In this document: positions 8,167 through 16,410 of the stretch, piece by piece
Position numbering within the stretch: the stretch's first letter is position 1
How the letters are laid out: every line of letters starts with the position of its first letter
DNA from: Bradyrhizobium yuanmingense
Lineage (GTDB): Bacteria; Pseudomonadota; Alphaproteobacteria; Rhizobiales; Xanthobacteraceae
Direction: 5' to 3'
Assembly (NCBI RefSeq): GCF_900094575.1
Contig: NZ_FMAE01000012.1
Coordinates: forward strand, 1 to 64,000
DNA: 64,000 nt
Notes under the pieces: generated by a model
Seen by the model: only the letters and a program-made list of their open reading frames with translations
Databases searched by the model: none
What the model was told of the DNA's origin: nothing
Program-made: the position numbers and the translations under genes

Positions 8167-10050
8167 TTACAATTGAGCCTGGATCAACGTGTTCATCATG
8201 GTCTGCACCACCGACATGACATGGGCGTTGGCGGCATAGGCATTCTGAAGCTGGATCAGGTTCGACATCTCCGAGTCCAGGTTGACCTTGGAGGTCGAGT
8301 CGAACTTGGCCTGGAGCGTCGAGACCACGACGCTCTGGCCTTGCTGGAGCTGGGTGGCCTGGGTCGCGGCGTTGGCCTGCACGCTCAGGAACTGCTGGAG
8401 GAAGTTCGAGACGCTGCCGGTGAAGGGCTGGCTCGCCGAGCCGAGGCCGCTCTGCGGCGAATAGGAGAACACTGCACTGGTGAGCTGCGAGTAGAGATAG
8501 TCCGAACGCGTGGTATCGCCTGCGGGCGTCACCGGCGAGGTATTGTAGACCGACATCCGGGTCGGATCGGTCACGAGCTGCGTGTTCACGGCGATGCGCC
8601 CGGCAAGACCGGTCATCTGCGAGCCCGACGCCGTGATTGCGCCGGTGTAGAGCGCCTGCCCGCCGTCGGTGAACAGCGGCAGCTGCGGATTGCCCGAGGT
8701 CAGCGACGAGATCGTCTTGGTGGTCGAGGCCGAACCGACCTTGGCAAGCCCGGTGTTGTCGTCGGTCACCCGCAGCGTCGTGGCGGTCGCCGGCGACGGG
8801 GCGGCGGAGAACGACAGATGCGTGCCCGACAGCGCGGTGTTCAGCGCAGAGGCGATCGCGCCCATGCCGCCGGCGAAGTCGACGCCGATTCGCATCGGGT
8901 TGGCGTTGGTCGCGTTCTGGAGCGGCAGCGCGGCGGGGTCGGTCACGTTGACGAGCGTGATCTGGCGCTGCGTGTTGGTCGCCGTGTCCGTATAGGTGAT
9001 GTTGACCGTGTTGCCCGGCAGCGCACCGGCGAGCTCGAGATCGAAGCCGGCCGGCGGGCCGGTGACCGTGCTGCCCGCCGTGGTCTTATCGGACAGCGCG
9101 CTCGCCATCGTGGCGGCGAGCTGGTCGATCTGGTTCTGCGCTTGCACCAAAATGTCGTCGCGCAGCTTCAGGTCGGCCGCGATCTGGCCGGACGACACCA
9201 CGTTGTTGGCGACGACGTCGACTTGCGAGCCGTTCGGCAGCTTGATGTTGAACGCGCCGACGCCGGACTTGGCCGGGTCGATGTTGTAGAGCGATGTCGC
9301 CGACAGCGCGCCGGCGGAGGCAAAGGAGAATTCGGACGCGAGCCCGGCGCCGACCAGCTGGATGCCGGTCGTGGTGTAGATGTTGGCCTGGTTCGAGTTG
9401 TCGGTGGTGACACGGACGTCGACATATTTCGACAGCGTGTTGATGGCTTGGTCGCGCTGGTCCATCAGCGTTGCGGCCGAGGGATCGTTGGCCGATAGGC
9501 CCTGGAGCCTGGTGTTGATGTCGGCGATCTGCTTCATGGCCGCATTGGCGGCCTGCGCCGAATTGCTGAGATCCTGCTCGACGTTGGAGCGCAGCGACTG
9601 GATGCCCTTGGTGGTGACGTTGAGCTGCGTCGCGAGCGCCTGGGCCGCCCCGAGCGCCACGGTCTGCGCCGACGACGCACCCGAGCTGGTCGACAGCGCC
9701 TGCAGCGCCGTGGTGAACTTGTTCAGCGCGCTTTCGAGCGTGCCGGAATTGCCGGGCGTGCCGTAGACATTCTGAAGCTGCTTCAGGATGTTGGCCATCT
9801 GGTCGGCGTAGCCGCCGCCGCCGGTCTCGGTCCGTAGCTGGTTCTGCACATAGGTGTCGAGCAGGCGGCTGACGCCGGTCGTCATCGCCGTCGCGCCGAA
9901 CTCGCCGGTGGTGACCTCGATCTGGTTCGGCGTCTGGACGACGTAACCCGGCGTCTGCGCATTGGCGACGTTCGAGGAGACGATCGAGAGCGCGGCCTGG
10001 TTGGCACGCAGACCGCTCATCGCGCTGGCGAGGGCTGAACTCAAACCCAT
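8167..10050 (-). CDS. flgK: Hook-associated protein FlgK (HAP1)
   Basis: The 627-residue protein begins with the rod/hook family N-terminus (LSSALASAMSGLRANQAALSIVSSNVANAQTPGY) and ends with the matching helix EMSNLIQLQNAYAANAHVMSVVQTMMNTLIQ, the two segments that pack together in the flagellar axial structure. FlgK caps the hook and is the first junction protein before FlgL. The central region (about 330-480) carries beta-rich variable domains. It follows flgE by 34 bases and precedes flgL by 21, so the three are one transcription unit behind the sigma-54 promoter at 12401. Confidence 0.93.
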   Translation of the reverse strand: MGLSSALASAMSGLRANQAALSIVSSNVANAQTPGYVVQTPNQIEVTTGEFGATAMTTGVSRLLDTYVQNQLRTETGGGGYADQMANILKQLQNVYGTPGNSGTLESALNKFTTALQALSTSSGASSAQTVALGAAQALATQLNVTTKGIQSLRSNVEQDLSNSAQAANAAMKQIADINTRLQGLSANDPSAATLMDQRDQAINTLSKYVDVRVTTDNSNQANIYTTTGIQLVGAGLASEFSFASAGALSATSLYNIDPAKSGVGAFNIKLPNGSQVDVVANNVVSSGQIAADLKLRDDILVQAQNQIDQLAATMASALSDKTTAGSTVTGPPAGFDLELAGALPGNTVNITYTDTATNTQRQITLVNVTDPAALPLQNATNANPMRIGVDFAGGMGAIASALNTALSGTHLSFSAAPSPATATTLRVTDDNTGLAKVGSASTTKTISSLTSGNPQLPLFTDGGQALYTGAITASGSQMTGLAGRIAVNTQLVTDPTRMSVYNTSPVTPAGDTTRSDYLYSQLTSAVFSYSPQSGLGSASQPFTGSVSNFLQQFLSVQANAATQATQLQQGQSVVVSTLQAKFDSTSKVNLDSEMSNLIQLQNAYAANAHVMSVVQTMMNTLIQAQL

Positions 10051-10084
10051 ATCACTGGCCCGCCTTTGTTACGTCACGCGCCGA

Positions 10085-12337
10085 TCAGCGCAACACGTTG
10101 AGGAGATCCTGCACCATCGAGTTTGCCGTCGTGATCACCTTGGTGTTGGCCGAATAGGCCTGCTGGGTCACGATCAGCTTGGTGAATTCGTCGGCGATGT
10201 CGGTGTTGGATCCCTCCAGCGACGAGCCGCTGATGGTGCCCGAAGCGCCGTCGATGGCGTCACCCGATTGTTCGGTCGCGGCATAGGCGCCGCCGTCCAT
10301 CGCCTTCAGATAATTGGTGCCGTTGAAATGCGACAGCTGCACCTGCGCGAGGTTGAGGTTCTGGCCGTTGGAGAAGGTGCCGACCACCACGCCGTTGTTG
10401 TTGACGGCGACCGATCGGAGCTGACCGGCGGCGTAGCCGTTCTGGGTGATGGTGTTGATCGTCACCGCGCCGCTGGTGCTGGCATATTGCGTCAGCCCTC
10501 CGGAGGAGATGTTGAAGGCGACGGAGCCGAGCGACTGGCCGCTGACGGTGACATTGTTGATGGTGATGCCCGAGCCGCTCGGCGAGGTCAGCGAGCCGTC
10601 GGCGGCAAAGGTGAAGGTCTGGCCGGTATTGACCCATCCGACCGTCGTGCCGGTCGCGTTCGGGTCGGTCTGGTAGAACAGGTTCCAGCTGTCGGAATGA
10701 CCCGCGCCCAGCGAGGCACTGTCGGTCTTGGCCCAGCGCAATTGCAGGTTCACCGGCGTACCGGCGGCGTTGTAGGCGGTCACCGCGCCGCCGCTGATCG
10801 ATTCCTTGGTGAAGGTGGCGATGTCGTTGCCGATCACGCCGCCGGTGCCGGCCGTGCCGCCACCCTCGCGATTCCTGGTGATGGTCGAGGTGAAGCCGAG
10901 CGCGGAGAAGGCCGCGCTGTTGGAGCTGGAGACCGTCAGGTTGGAGACGGTGCCGGTGTTCAGCGTGATCACGCCGCCGCTGCTGACCGACGATCCCGAG
11001 GCGCCGGAGAGCGCATCGATCTTGCCGAGCAGGGTCGTGACGTTGTCGGTGACGTTGATCTGGTTCGCACCCGAGGCGCCCGAGGCCATGAAGGTCAGTG
11101 TCTGACCGTTGACGGTGATGGTGTCGCCGGGGGAAAAGCCCGACGTGAGCACCTGGGCACCGCCGGCGGTGGCCGAGCCGCTCAGCACCGTCGCGCCGGA
11201 GATTGCAGGCGAGGACAGCACGTTGCCGCCACGCGTCACGCTGCTGATGCCGAGCGCGGTGGCGGCCGTGCCGCTGCCGATCGCGACGTCGGTGCCGGTG
11301 CCGGTCGCGATCTGGATATTGCCGCTGACCGAGAGCGAAGCGGTGACGCCGGCGCCGCCGGCCGTCTGGATCGCGTTCAGGATGTCGGCCACAGTCGCCG
11401 TCGTACCCGCACCGAGACCGATCGTGGTGTTGTTGCCGACGGTCGAGACCGTGGTGCCGCCGTTGAAGGTGATGGTGTTGCCGTTGATTGTCAGCGTCTG
11501 GCCGCTCAGCGCGGTGAGGATGCTGGAGGCCAGATGCGTGCCGGCGGTATTGTCGAGCGACGTGGTCGTCGAGGCGACCGCAGAGGAATTGTTCTGGAGC
11601 GCAACCGTGCCGGTGGCCGTCGTTGACGAATAAGCCGAGCGGATGTTGCCGGTAGCGGCCGCGCCCGAGACGGTCGCGTTGGCATAGGGCGCCGGCGGCG
11701 TGCCGACCGGCAGCGGGTTGGCGGCGAAATCGGACGGGTTGAGACCGCCGGCCGCGAGCAATGTGCCGGTCGAGGCCGTGGTTTTCGCCACTGTGTTCGG
11801 CTGGGTCGGCAGGTTCGCCGCGTACTGGATTGAGGTGGTCGCCTGCGCCGGAATGAAGTTGTTCTGGAATTGCAGGACGTTTGCCACGCTGCCGGTCGGG
11901 TTGCCGGTCTTCGGGTCGACGGTGACGCCCATCAAGTAATAGCCGGCGCCGTTGACCAGGTTGCCGTTGGCATTGAGTTGGAAGTCGCCGCGCCGCGTGT
12001 AGTAGGTCACCCCGGTGAAGACAGGCACGTTGTCGACGACGCCACTCGCCTTCTGGATCGAGAAGAAGCCGTCGCCGGTGATCGCCATGTTGGTGGCGAC
12101 GCTGGAGGACGAGATCGTGCCCTGCGTCGTGATGGTGGCCTTGGCGTTGGCCTGCACGCCGCCTGCCACCTGCTTGCTCGGGACCGAGGAGTCCGGGATG
12201 AGGTCGACGAAGCTGGTGCCGATGCCCTTGTAACCGGTGGTGGATGAGTTCGCGATGTTGCCGGAAATGTTCTGCAGCGCGAAGGACTGCGCCTGCAGGC
12301 CACCCACCGAGGTGTTCATTGCATCGAAGATACCCAT
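10085..12337 (-). CDS. flgE: Flagellar hook protein FlgE (long form)
   Basis: The 750-residue protein has the hook N-terminus (VGGLQAQSFALQNISGNIANSSTTGYKG) and the C-terminal QQAYSANTKVITTANSMVQDLL helix. It builds the universal joint between basal body and filament. Enterobacterial FlgE is about 400 residues and the Caulobacter protein about 590, so this is a long alphaproteobacterial form. The extra length is beta-rich Ser/Thr/Gly sequence (about 230-500) with two repeats of a flagellin-hook-IN-like module; the second (about 382-490) is closely similar to one in FlgL. GGAGA precedes the start. It is the first gene behind a sigma-54 promoter. Confidence 0.93.
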   Translation of the reverse strand: MGIFDAMNTSVGGLQAQSFALQNISGNIANSSTTGYKGIGTSFVDLIPDSSVPSKQVAGGVQANAKATITTQGTISSSSVATNMAITGDGFFSIQKASGVVDNVPVFTGVTYYTRRGDFQLNANGNLVNGAGYYLMGVTVDPKTGNPTGSVANVLQFQNNFIPAQATTSIQYAANLPTQPNTVAKTTASTGTLLAAGGLNPSDFAANPLPVGTPPAPYANATVSGAAATGNIRSAYSSTTATGTVALQNNSSAVASTTTSLDNTAGTHLASSILTALSGQTLTINGNTITFNGGTTVSTVGNNTTIGLGAGTTATVADILNAIQTAGGAGVTASLSVSGNIQIATGTGTDVAIGSGTAATALGISSVTRGGNVLSSPAISGATVLSGSATAGGAQVLTSGFSPGDTITVNGQTLTFMASGASGANQINVTDNVTTLLGKIDALSGASGSSVSSGGVITLNTGTVSNLTVSSSNSAAFSALGFTSTITRNREGGGTAGTGGVIGNDIATFTKESISGGAVTAYNAAGTPVNLQLRWAKTDSASLGAGHSDSWNLFYQTDPNATGTTVGWVNTGQTFTFAADGSLTSPSGSGITINNVTVSGQSLGSVAFNISSGGLTQYASTSGAVTINTITQNGYAAGQLRSVAVNNNGVVVGTFSNGQNLNLAQVQLSHFNGTNYLKAMDGGAYAATEQSGDAIDGASGTISGSSLEGSNTDIADEFTKLIVTQQAYSANTKVITTANSMVQDLLNVLR

Positions 12338-12400
12338 AACTTTGTCTCCAAATCCGATCTCGGCGGCCGGTCGACCATGGCCGCAATCGGAAAGAGACGT

Positions 12401-12417
12401 CGCAAGGCCTATGCCAA
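12401..12417 (-). promoter_or_regulatory. Sigma-54 promoter of the flgE-flgK-flgL operon
   Basis: On the minus strand the sequence TTGGCATAGGCCTTGCG fits the -24/-12 sigma-54 consensus: invariant GG and GC separated by ten bases, with TTGC at -12. The predicted transcript would start near 12390, about 53 bases before the flgE start codon. In Caulobacter, late flagellar genes are sigma-54 dependent, so the site is in the expected place. Confidence 0.75.
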
Positions 12418-12450
12418 TGCGGGTATCTTCAGGAAATCAATGACTTAATG

Positions 12451-12477
12451 AAAAAGCCCCGGTCTGACGACCGGGGC
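12451..12477 (-). terminator. Intrinsic terminator after msrB
   Basis: A perfect 9-bp GC-rich stem (12456-12464 with 12469-12477), loop TGAC, is followed on the minus strand by five T. It ends transcription of msrB and isolates it from the flgE promoter. Confidence 0.88.
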
Positions 12478-12560
12478 ACATTTGCCGGGACCGGCAACAA
12501 TTGCCGGGGCATCCTGTCGTTCCGGAGCGGTCCGCAGGACCGGAATGACTCCCGCGAAAC

Positions 12561-13073
12561 CTACGTCGCCGACGCCGCCGCGGGGTGGAAGACCAAGCCG
12601 AAACCGTCGATGCAATAGCGCAATCCGGTTGGCTTCGGGCCGTCGTCGAAGACATGGCCGAGATGGCCGCCGCAGCGCCGGCAATGCACCTCGGTGCGGA
12701 CCATGCCGTAGCTGCGGTCCTCGGTCTTGCCGACATTGCCTTCGATCGGCGCATAGAAGCTCGGCCAGCCCGTGCCGCTCTCGAACTTGGTCTCCGACGT
12801 AAACAGCGGCAGGTCGCAGCCGGCGCAGGCGAAGATGCCCTTGCGCTTCTCCTTCAGCAGCGGGCTGGAGCCGGGCCGCTCGGTGCCGTGATTGCGCAGG
12901 ATCTCATATTGCTGCGGCGTGAGCTGGGCGCGCCATTCGGCTTCCGTCTTCGTGATCTCGAACTTTTGCGCGGCCTTCTCGCCGGCCTCGGCAGGTGTTC
13001 CTCTCAGCCAGCGCAAGGCGGAAAGGCCGAACAGGCCGGCGACAGTCGTGAGCAGGATGCGGCGGTCAAGCAT
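12561..13073 (-). CDS. msrB: Peptide methionine-R-sulfoxide reductase MsrB, exported or membrane-anchored
   Basis: The 170-residue protein reduces methionine-R-sulfoxide in oxidised proteins. Two zinc-binding pairs (CAGC and CRRC), the SGTGWPSF substrate motif and the catalytic Cys in RYCID are all present. The catalytic block continues GFGLVFHP instead of the usual NSASLRF-like sequence, a small departure. The N-terminus MLDRRILLTTVAGLFGLSALRWL has a twin arginine and a hydrophobic stretch, so the enzyme is probably Tat-exported or membrane-anchored to act in the periplasm. Start 13073 is chosen over 13100 because GGAG lies seven bases upstream. It is a single gene with its own terminator. 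Confidence 0.92.
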   Translation of the reverse strand: MLDRRILLTTVAGLFGLSALRWLRGTPAEAGEKAAQKFEITKTEAEWRAQLTPQQYEILRNHGTERPGSSPLLKEKRKGIFACAGCDLPLFTSETKFESGTGWPSFYAPIEGNVGKTEDRSYGMVRTEVHCRRCGGHLGHVFDDGPKPTGLRYCIDGFGLVFHPAAASAT

Positions 13074-13160
13074 GTCATTCTCCGTGCGCGGGAAGTCCAC
13101 GCCCTGAGATACGGGCTTCTGCCGGCCGAAGTTACACGTCGGAGCGGAATTTCGCTCAAC

Positions 13161-14618
13161 TTATTGCGAGACGCGGTCCTCGTGCACGACCGGTTCCGCA
13201 GCGCCGACCGCGGCTTTCGGCGGTGGCGCCGGTCGGGGTCGCACGCCGGGCGGCGCTCGGCGCGGACCGGTGCCGGCGGCGCGGTTGGCTTCGGCGAGGC
13301 GGGCCTCGCGTTGCCTGTCCTTGACCCTCGCGCGCTCGCGATAGCGGGCGAGCGCACCTGCGGCGGCGGAGCTCGCCCTGCCCCAGATCCCGACCAGCTG
13401 GCCGGCGACGCGCCCCGTGGCGCCGCCCGCCCAGACCAGTTCGAACGGCGAGAACAGCTTCCAGCGCTCATCGCCCCGCAAAATGCTGCGCGCGATCATC
13501 TGTCCGGCCATGGCGGAGGTGTTCATGCCCTGGCGACCGAACCCGCTCGCCACCCACAAGCCTTTGCGCAGCTGGCCGATCTGCGGCATGCCGTGCACGG
13601 TCTGGCCGGTGGCGCCGCCGAAGATGTCGGTGATCTCGACATTGCCGAGCTCGGGAAAGATCGTCCGGATCCGCCGCTTGATGTCGCCGGCGAAGCGCTG
13701 CGGACGCGCGGCCCAGGTGGTCTCCGGGCTCTCCCACATCAGCCGGTCGCCGTCGACAAGCCGGAAATGATCGACACCGTCGGAATCCATCACCGATCCC
13801 TTGAAGGCGATGATCTCGTGCAGGCGCTCGCCGAGCGGCGCGGTCACGCCGGCATAGCGCCAGACCGGCAGCAACGTCTCCGACAGGCGCTTGGAGGGGG
13901 CGCCGAGATGAATGTTGCCGGCGAGCACGATGTGGCTCGCCCGCAGCCGCGCCGAGGGCGTGACGATGCGCTTGCGGATGCCGGAATGATCGATGCTGAC
14001 GACCGGCGTGTCCTCGAAGATGCGGGCGCCTGCCCGCCGTGCCAGCGCCGCAAGGCCGTGCACGTATTTCCGGCCGTCGACCTGGAACGCTTTCGGATAA
14101 TACACGCCGTGGAAGTAATGATCGGACTTGAGCGCCTCGCGCACGCGGTCGACCTGCCAGCCTTCGACCTCGGTATCGAAATCCTCGTTCAGCATCTGCA
14201 GCCGGCTGATCAGCCGGTCGCCGGCATCGACATTGGAGACCTCCAGCACGCCGTCGCTGAGGCCGATCCCCGGCATGCTCTCTTCGCTGGCGTTGGCCCG
14301 GACGAACTCGGCGCCCTGCTTCGACAGGGTCCACAATTCGCGGGCGTCCTCCAAGCCGATGCGCTCGATCAGGTCCGTGAGCGGCAGCGCAAAGCCCGGC
14401 ATCACGGTGCCGAGCTGGTTTCCGGAGGCGTTCCAGCCAATATGCCGGCCCTCGAGCACCGCGACACTGGCCCCGAGCCGGGCCGCCTCCAGCGCCACGG
14501 TAAGCCCGGCCAAGCCCGCCCCGATCACACAAATGTCGGCATCGAGATCGAACGACAGCCGCACGCGGTCGCGAAAGCCGGCTTCTTCCTGGGACACGCT
14601 TGTGAAAGTCTCGCTCAT
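13161..14618 (-). CDS. FAD-dependent amine/amino acid oxidase (DadA/PuuB-like)
   Basis: The 485-residue protein has a Rossmann dinucleotide motif near the N-terminus (ICVIGAGLAGLTVALEAARLG, about residue 29), a second FAD contact RHIGWNASGNQLG, and a C-terminal block GLWVASGFGRQGMNTSAMAG typical of the DAO superfamily. Relatives oxidise gamma-glutamylputrescine, sarcosine or D-amino acids, giving an aldehyde or oxo acid and hydrogen peroxide. The last 80 residues are Arg/Pro/Ala-rich and look disordered, an extension beyond the usual fold. It lies alone, divergent from sixA. Substrate is not readable. Confidence 0.83.
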   Translation of the reverse strand: MSETFTSVSQEEAGFRDRVRLSFDLDADICVIGAGLAGLTVALEAARLGASVAVLEGRHIGWNASGNQLGTVMPGFALPLTDLIERIGLEDARELWTLSKQGAEFVRANASEESMPGIGLSDGVLEVSNVDAGDRLISRLQMLNEDFDTEVEGWQVDRVREALKSDHYFHGVYYPKAFQVDGRKYVHGLAALARRAGARIFEDTPVVSIDHSGIRKRIVTPSARLRASHIVLAGNIHLGAPSKRLSETLLPVWRYAGVTAPLGERLHEIIAFKGSVMDSDGVDHFRLVDGDRLMWESPETTWAARPQRFAGDIKRRIRTIFPELGNVEITDIFGGATGQTVHGMPQIGQLRKGLWVASGFGRQGMNTSAMAGQMIARSILRGDERWKLFSPFELVWAGGATGRVAGQLVGIWGRASSAAAGALARYRERARVKDRQREARLAEANRAAGTGPRRAPPGVRPRPAPPPKAAVGAAEPVVHEDRVSQ

Positions 14619-14711
14619 GCAGTTTTCTTAGAGGACTGTGCGGGCCCTTGTCACCTTGTCCTCAACCGGCGCCTGTAGATTATCCTGGACGTGGAACGAT
14701 TCGAGAATGCC

Positions 14712-15248
14712 ATGCGCCGTTTGATGCTGCTGCGTCACGCCAAGACCGAGACCGACGCACCGAGCGGCCGTGACCAGGACCGCCGGCTCGACGACCGCGG
14801 CCACAAGGATGCCGCGCGGATGGGAGACTGGATCGCGGCCCATCCGCCCTTCCCCGATACCGTATTGGTCTCCCACGCCGTGCGGGCCCGTCAGACCTGG
14901 GACATCGCCTGGGAGGCGATGAAGGACCGCGTCCCGGCGCCGCAGGTCGAGGTCCTGCCGGAACTCTATGGCGCCGATCCCGCGCAGATCCTGGACACCA
15001 TTCGCACCGCAACCGCCCCGGCCGATCCGAAGCGGCTGCTGCTGATCGGCCACAATCCCGGCATGCACGAGGTCGCGCTCATGCTGATCGGCGGCGGCGA
15101 TCCCGATGGCGCCAAGACCCTCGGCGACAACCTGCCCACAGCGGGGCTTGCGATCTTCGACTTTGACGTCAAGGATTGGGATGACGTGGCCTACCGCCGC
15201 GGCAAGCTGGTGCTGTTCGTCAGCCCCAAGCTGCTTCGATCGGGCTAG
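14712..15248 (+). CDS. sixA: Phosphohistidine phosphatase SixA
   Basis: The 178-residue protein is a short histidine phosphatase. The RHG-type signature is LMLLRHAKTE near the N-terminus, the second catalytic His is in LLIGHNPGMHE, and SHAVRARQTW carries the conserved Arg. SixA-type enzymes remove phosphate from phosphohistidine, for example on HPt domains or the phosphotransferase system. Start 14712 (MRRLMLL) is preferred over the in-frame GTG at 14691 because GAG lies six bases upstream. It is divergent from the FAD oxidase gene and is followed 55 bases later by a universal stress protein gene. Confidence 0.88.
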   Translation: MRRLMLLRHAKTETDAPSGRDQDRRLDDRGHKDAARMGDWIAAHPPFPDTVLVSHAVRARQTWDIAWEAMKDRVPAPQVEVLPELYGADPAQILDTIRTATAPADPKRLLLIGHNPGMHEVALMLIGGGDPDGAKTLGDNLPTAGLAIFDFDVKDWDDVAYRRGKLVLFVSPKLLRSG

Positions 15249-15303
15249 ACGCGCGGGCGCCGTCTCGACCGGTTGGTTCAGCCTGGTTCACAGGGAGGCG
15301 CAG

Positions 15304-15729
15304 ATGTTCAAGTCCATCCTCGTGCCCATCGATCTCGCCGACACCGATCTCGCCAAGCCGGCGATCGCGACCGCGGCGACTTTGTCGCAGACCTGGAGCG
15401 GCACCGTGCGCCTGCTCAACGTGCTGCCGATGACGCCGGTGATGCTGGCCGAGTACGTCCCGGCCGATTTCGACGAGCAGCAGCGCCAGACCTCGGAAGA
15501 GGCCCTCGCCATCGTCGCCCGCGAATCCGGCATCGAGCCCTCCCGCATCTCCAGCGTGGTGCGCCAGGGCGGCATCTATCACGAGATCCTGGAGGAAGCC
15601 GCGCACATAAAGGCCGACTTGATCGTGATGACCTCGCACCGGCCGGCGATGCGCACCTATTTCCTCGGCTCCAACGCCGGCCACGTCGTGCGCTACGCCA
15701 AGTGCTCGGTGCTGGTGGTGAGGCATTGA
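15304..15729 (+). CDS. Universal stress protein, UspA family
   Basis: The 141-residue single-domain protein begins MFKSILVPIDLADTD and ends with the ATP-binding type motif GSNAGHVVRYAKCSVLVVRH (G-x2-G-x9-G(S/T)-like). It is the usual size for a one-domain Usp. GGAGG five to seven bases before the ATG settles the start at 15304 although the frame is open further upstream. Such proteins are soluble, usually dimeric and induced by stress; the particular role here is not readable. It is the last rightward gene before a repeat-filled gap. Confidence 0.92.
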   Translation: MFKSILVPIDLADTDLAKPAIATAATLSQTWSGTVRLLNVLPMTPVMLAEYVPADFDEQQRQTSEEALAIVARESGIEPSRISSVVRQGGIYHEILEEAAHIKADLIVMTSHRPAMRTYFLGSNAGHVVRYAKCSVLVVRH

Positions 15730-15743
15730 AGGGCAGCAGACTT

Positions 15744-15822
15744 CGTCATTGCGAGCGCAGCGAAGCATCCAGCATCTTTCCGCGGCGACAGCCTGGATTG
15801 CTTCGCTGCGCTCGCAATGACG
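15744..15822. repeat. Palindromic intergenic repeat, copy 1
   Basis: Two perfect 24-base arms (15744-15767 and 15799-15822), starting CGTCATTGCGAGCG, surround a 31-base centre. A second copy lies at 54221-54299. It follows the Usp gene and could form a long RNA hairpin. Confidence 0.85.
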
Positions 15823-15852
15823 GAGAGGCAGCTGCGTGCCACACTCGCGCTT

Positions 15853-15985
15853 CCGTGCCCCGGACGCTGCGCAGCACGAAGTGATGCGCTGCAGAGCCGG
15901 GCCCATGCGTCAGCGAGTGCGATCCGCTGGGTCCCGGCTCTGCGCAGCAGCGTTTCCCGCTGCAGCGCGGCCCGGGACACGCGAG
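15853..15985. repeat. Second palindromic repeat next to copy 1
   Basis: This region has nested inverted segments, for example CAGAGCCGGG at 15892-15901 with CCCGGCTCTG at 15933-15942, and outer CCCCGG/CCGGGA arms. It fills the gap up to the stop codon of the DUF1127 gene. Confidence 0.65.
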
Positions 15986-15987
15986 TA

Positions 15988-16224
15988 TCACAGATACCGC
16001 GACAGCTCGGTCTTGAACTGTCCGTACACGGCATCCTCGATCTGGCTGCGCGTGATGCCGATGTCGCGCAGGGCGCGGTCGTCGAGCTCGTTCAGGGTCT
16101 TGACGGCGGAGCGGCGCTCCAGGCGGTCGAACAGCGCGGTGAGGCGCAGGGCTAGGGCACTGAAAAATCCGCCCGATGAGGATGGGCGTAAGGTCCGCCC
16201 GGCAGTTTGCGAGATCGTGGTCAT
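15988..16224 (-). CDS. Small DUF1127 protein
   Basis: The 78-residue product has the DUF1127 signature near its C-terminus: LNELDDRALRDIGITRSQIE. Such Arg-rich small proteins are common in alphaproteobacteria; some bind RNA and influence phosphate and stress physiology, but the role of this one is unknown. GGAG seven bases upstream of ATG supports the start at 16224 rather than 16302. It is divergent from the MocR regulator gene, with a 186-base intergenic region containing inverted repeats, so it is a candidate target of that regulator (inference). Confidence 0.85.
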   Translation of the reverse strand: MTTISQTAGRTLRPSSSGGFFSALALRLTALFDRLERRSAVKTLNELDDRALRDIGITRSQIEDAVYGQFKTELSRYL

Positions 16225-16361
16225 TCTTCTTCTCCGGCCTATCGTCCCGCGCGGCGAAGCAGGTGCCGTTGGCGCGGACGCTTGCGGGCGCCTGCACCTC
16301 ATTTGCCGTCGGATTGCTCTCGCTCTCCTCGGCGCAATCGCGGAACTTGATGGAACTTAAA

Positions 16362-16410
16362 TGCTCCAGTACACTCCTCGGAGCAAGCAAAACATTGCTC
16401 TCGGTGCAAT
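16362..16410. promoter_or_regulatory. Inverted repeats directly upstream of the MocR gene
   Basis: TGCTCC-N12-GGAGCA (16362-16385) is followed by ATTGC-N7-GCAAT (16394-16410), the last abutting the ATG. A GCAA-AACA-TTGC palindrome overlaps the second. Such repeats are plausible autoregulatory operators for the GntR-type domain encoded next to them. Confidence 0.5.

Noticed and set aside
7900..11626. Long plus-strand frames opposite flgL, flgK and flgE (532 and 554 codons)
   Set aside because: They have Arg/Gly/Asp-rich composition with no recognisable motif and lie wholly inside well-supported flagellar genes.
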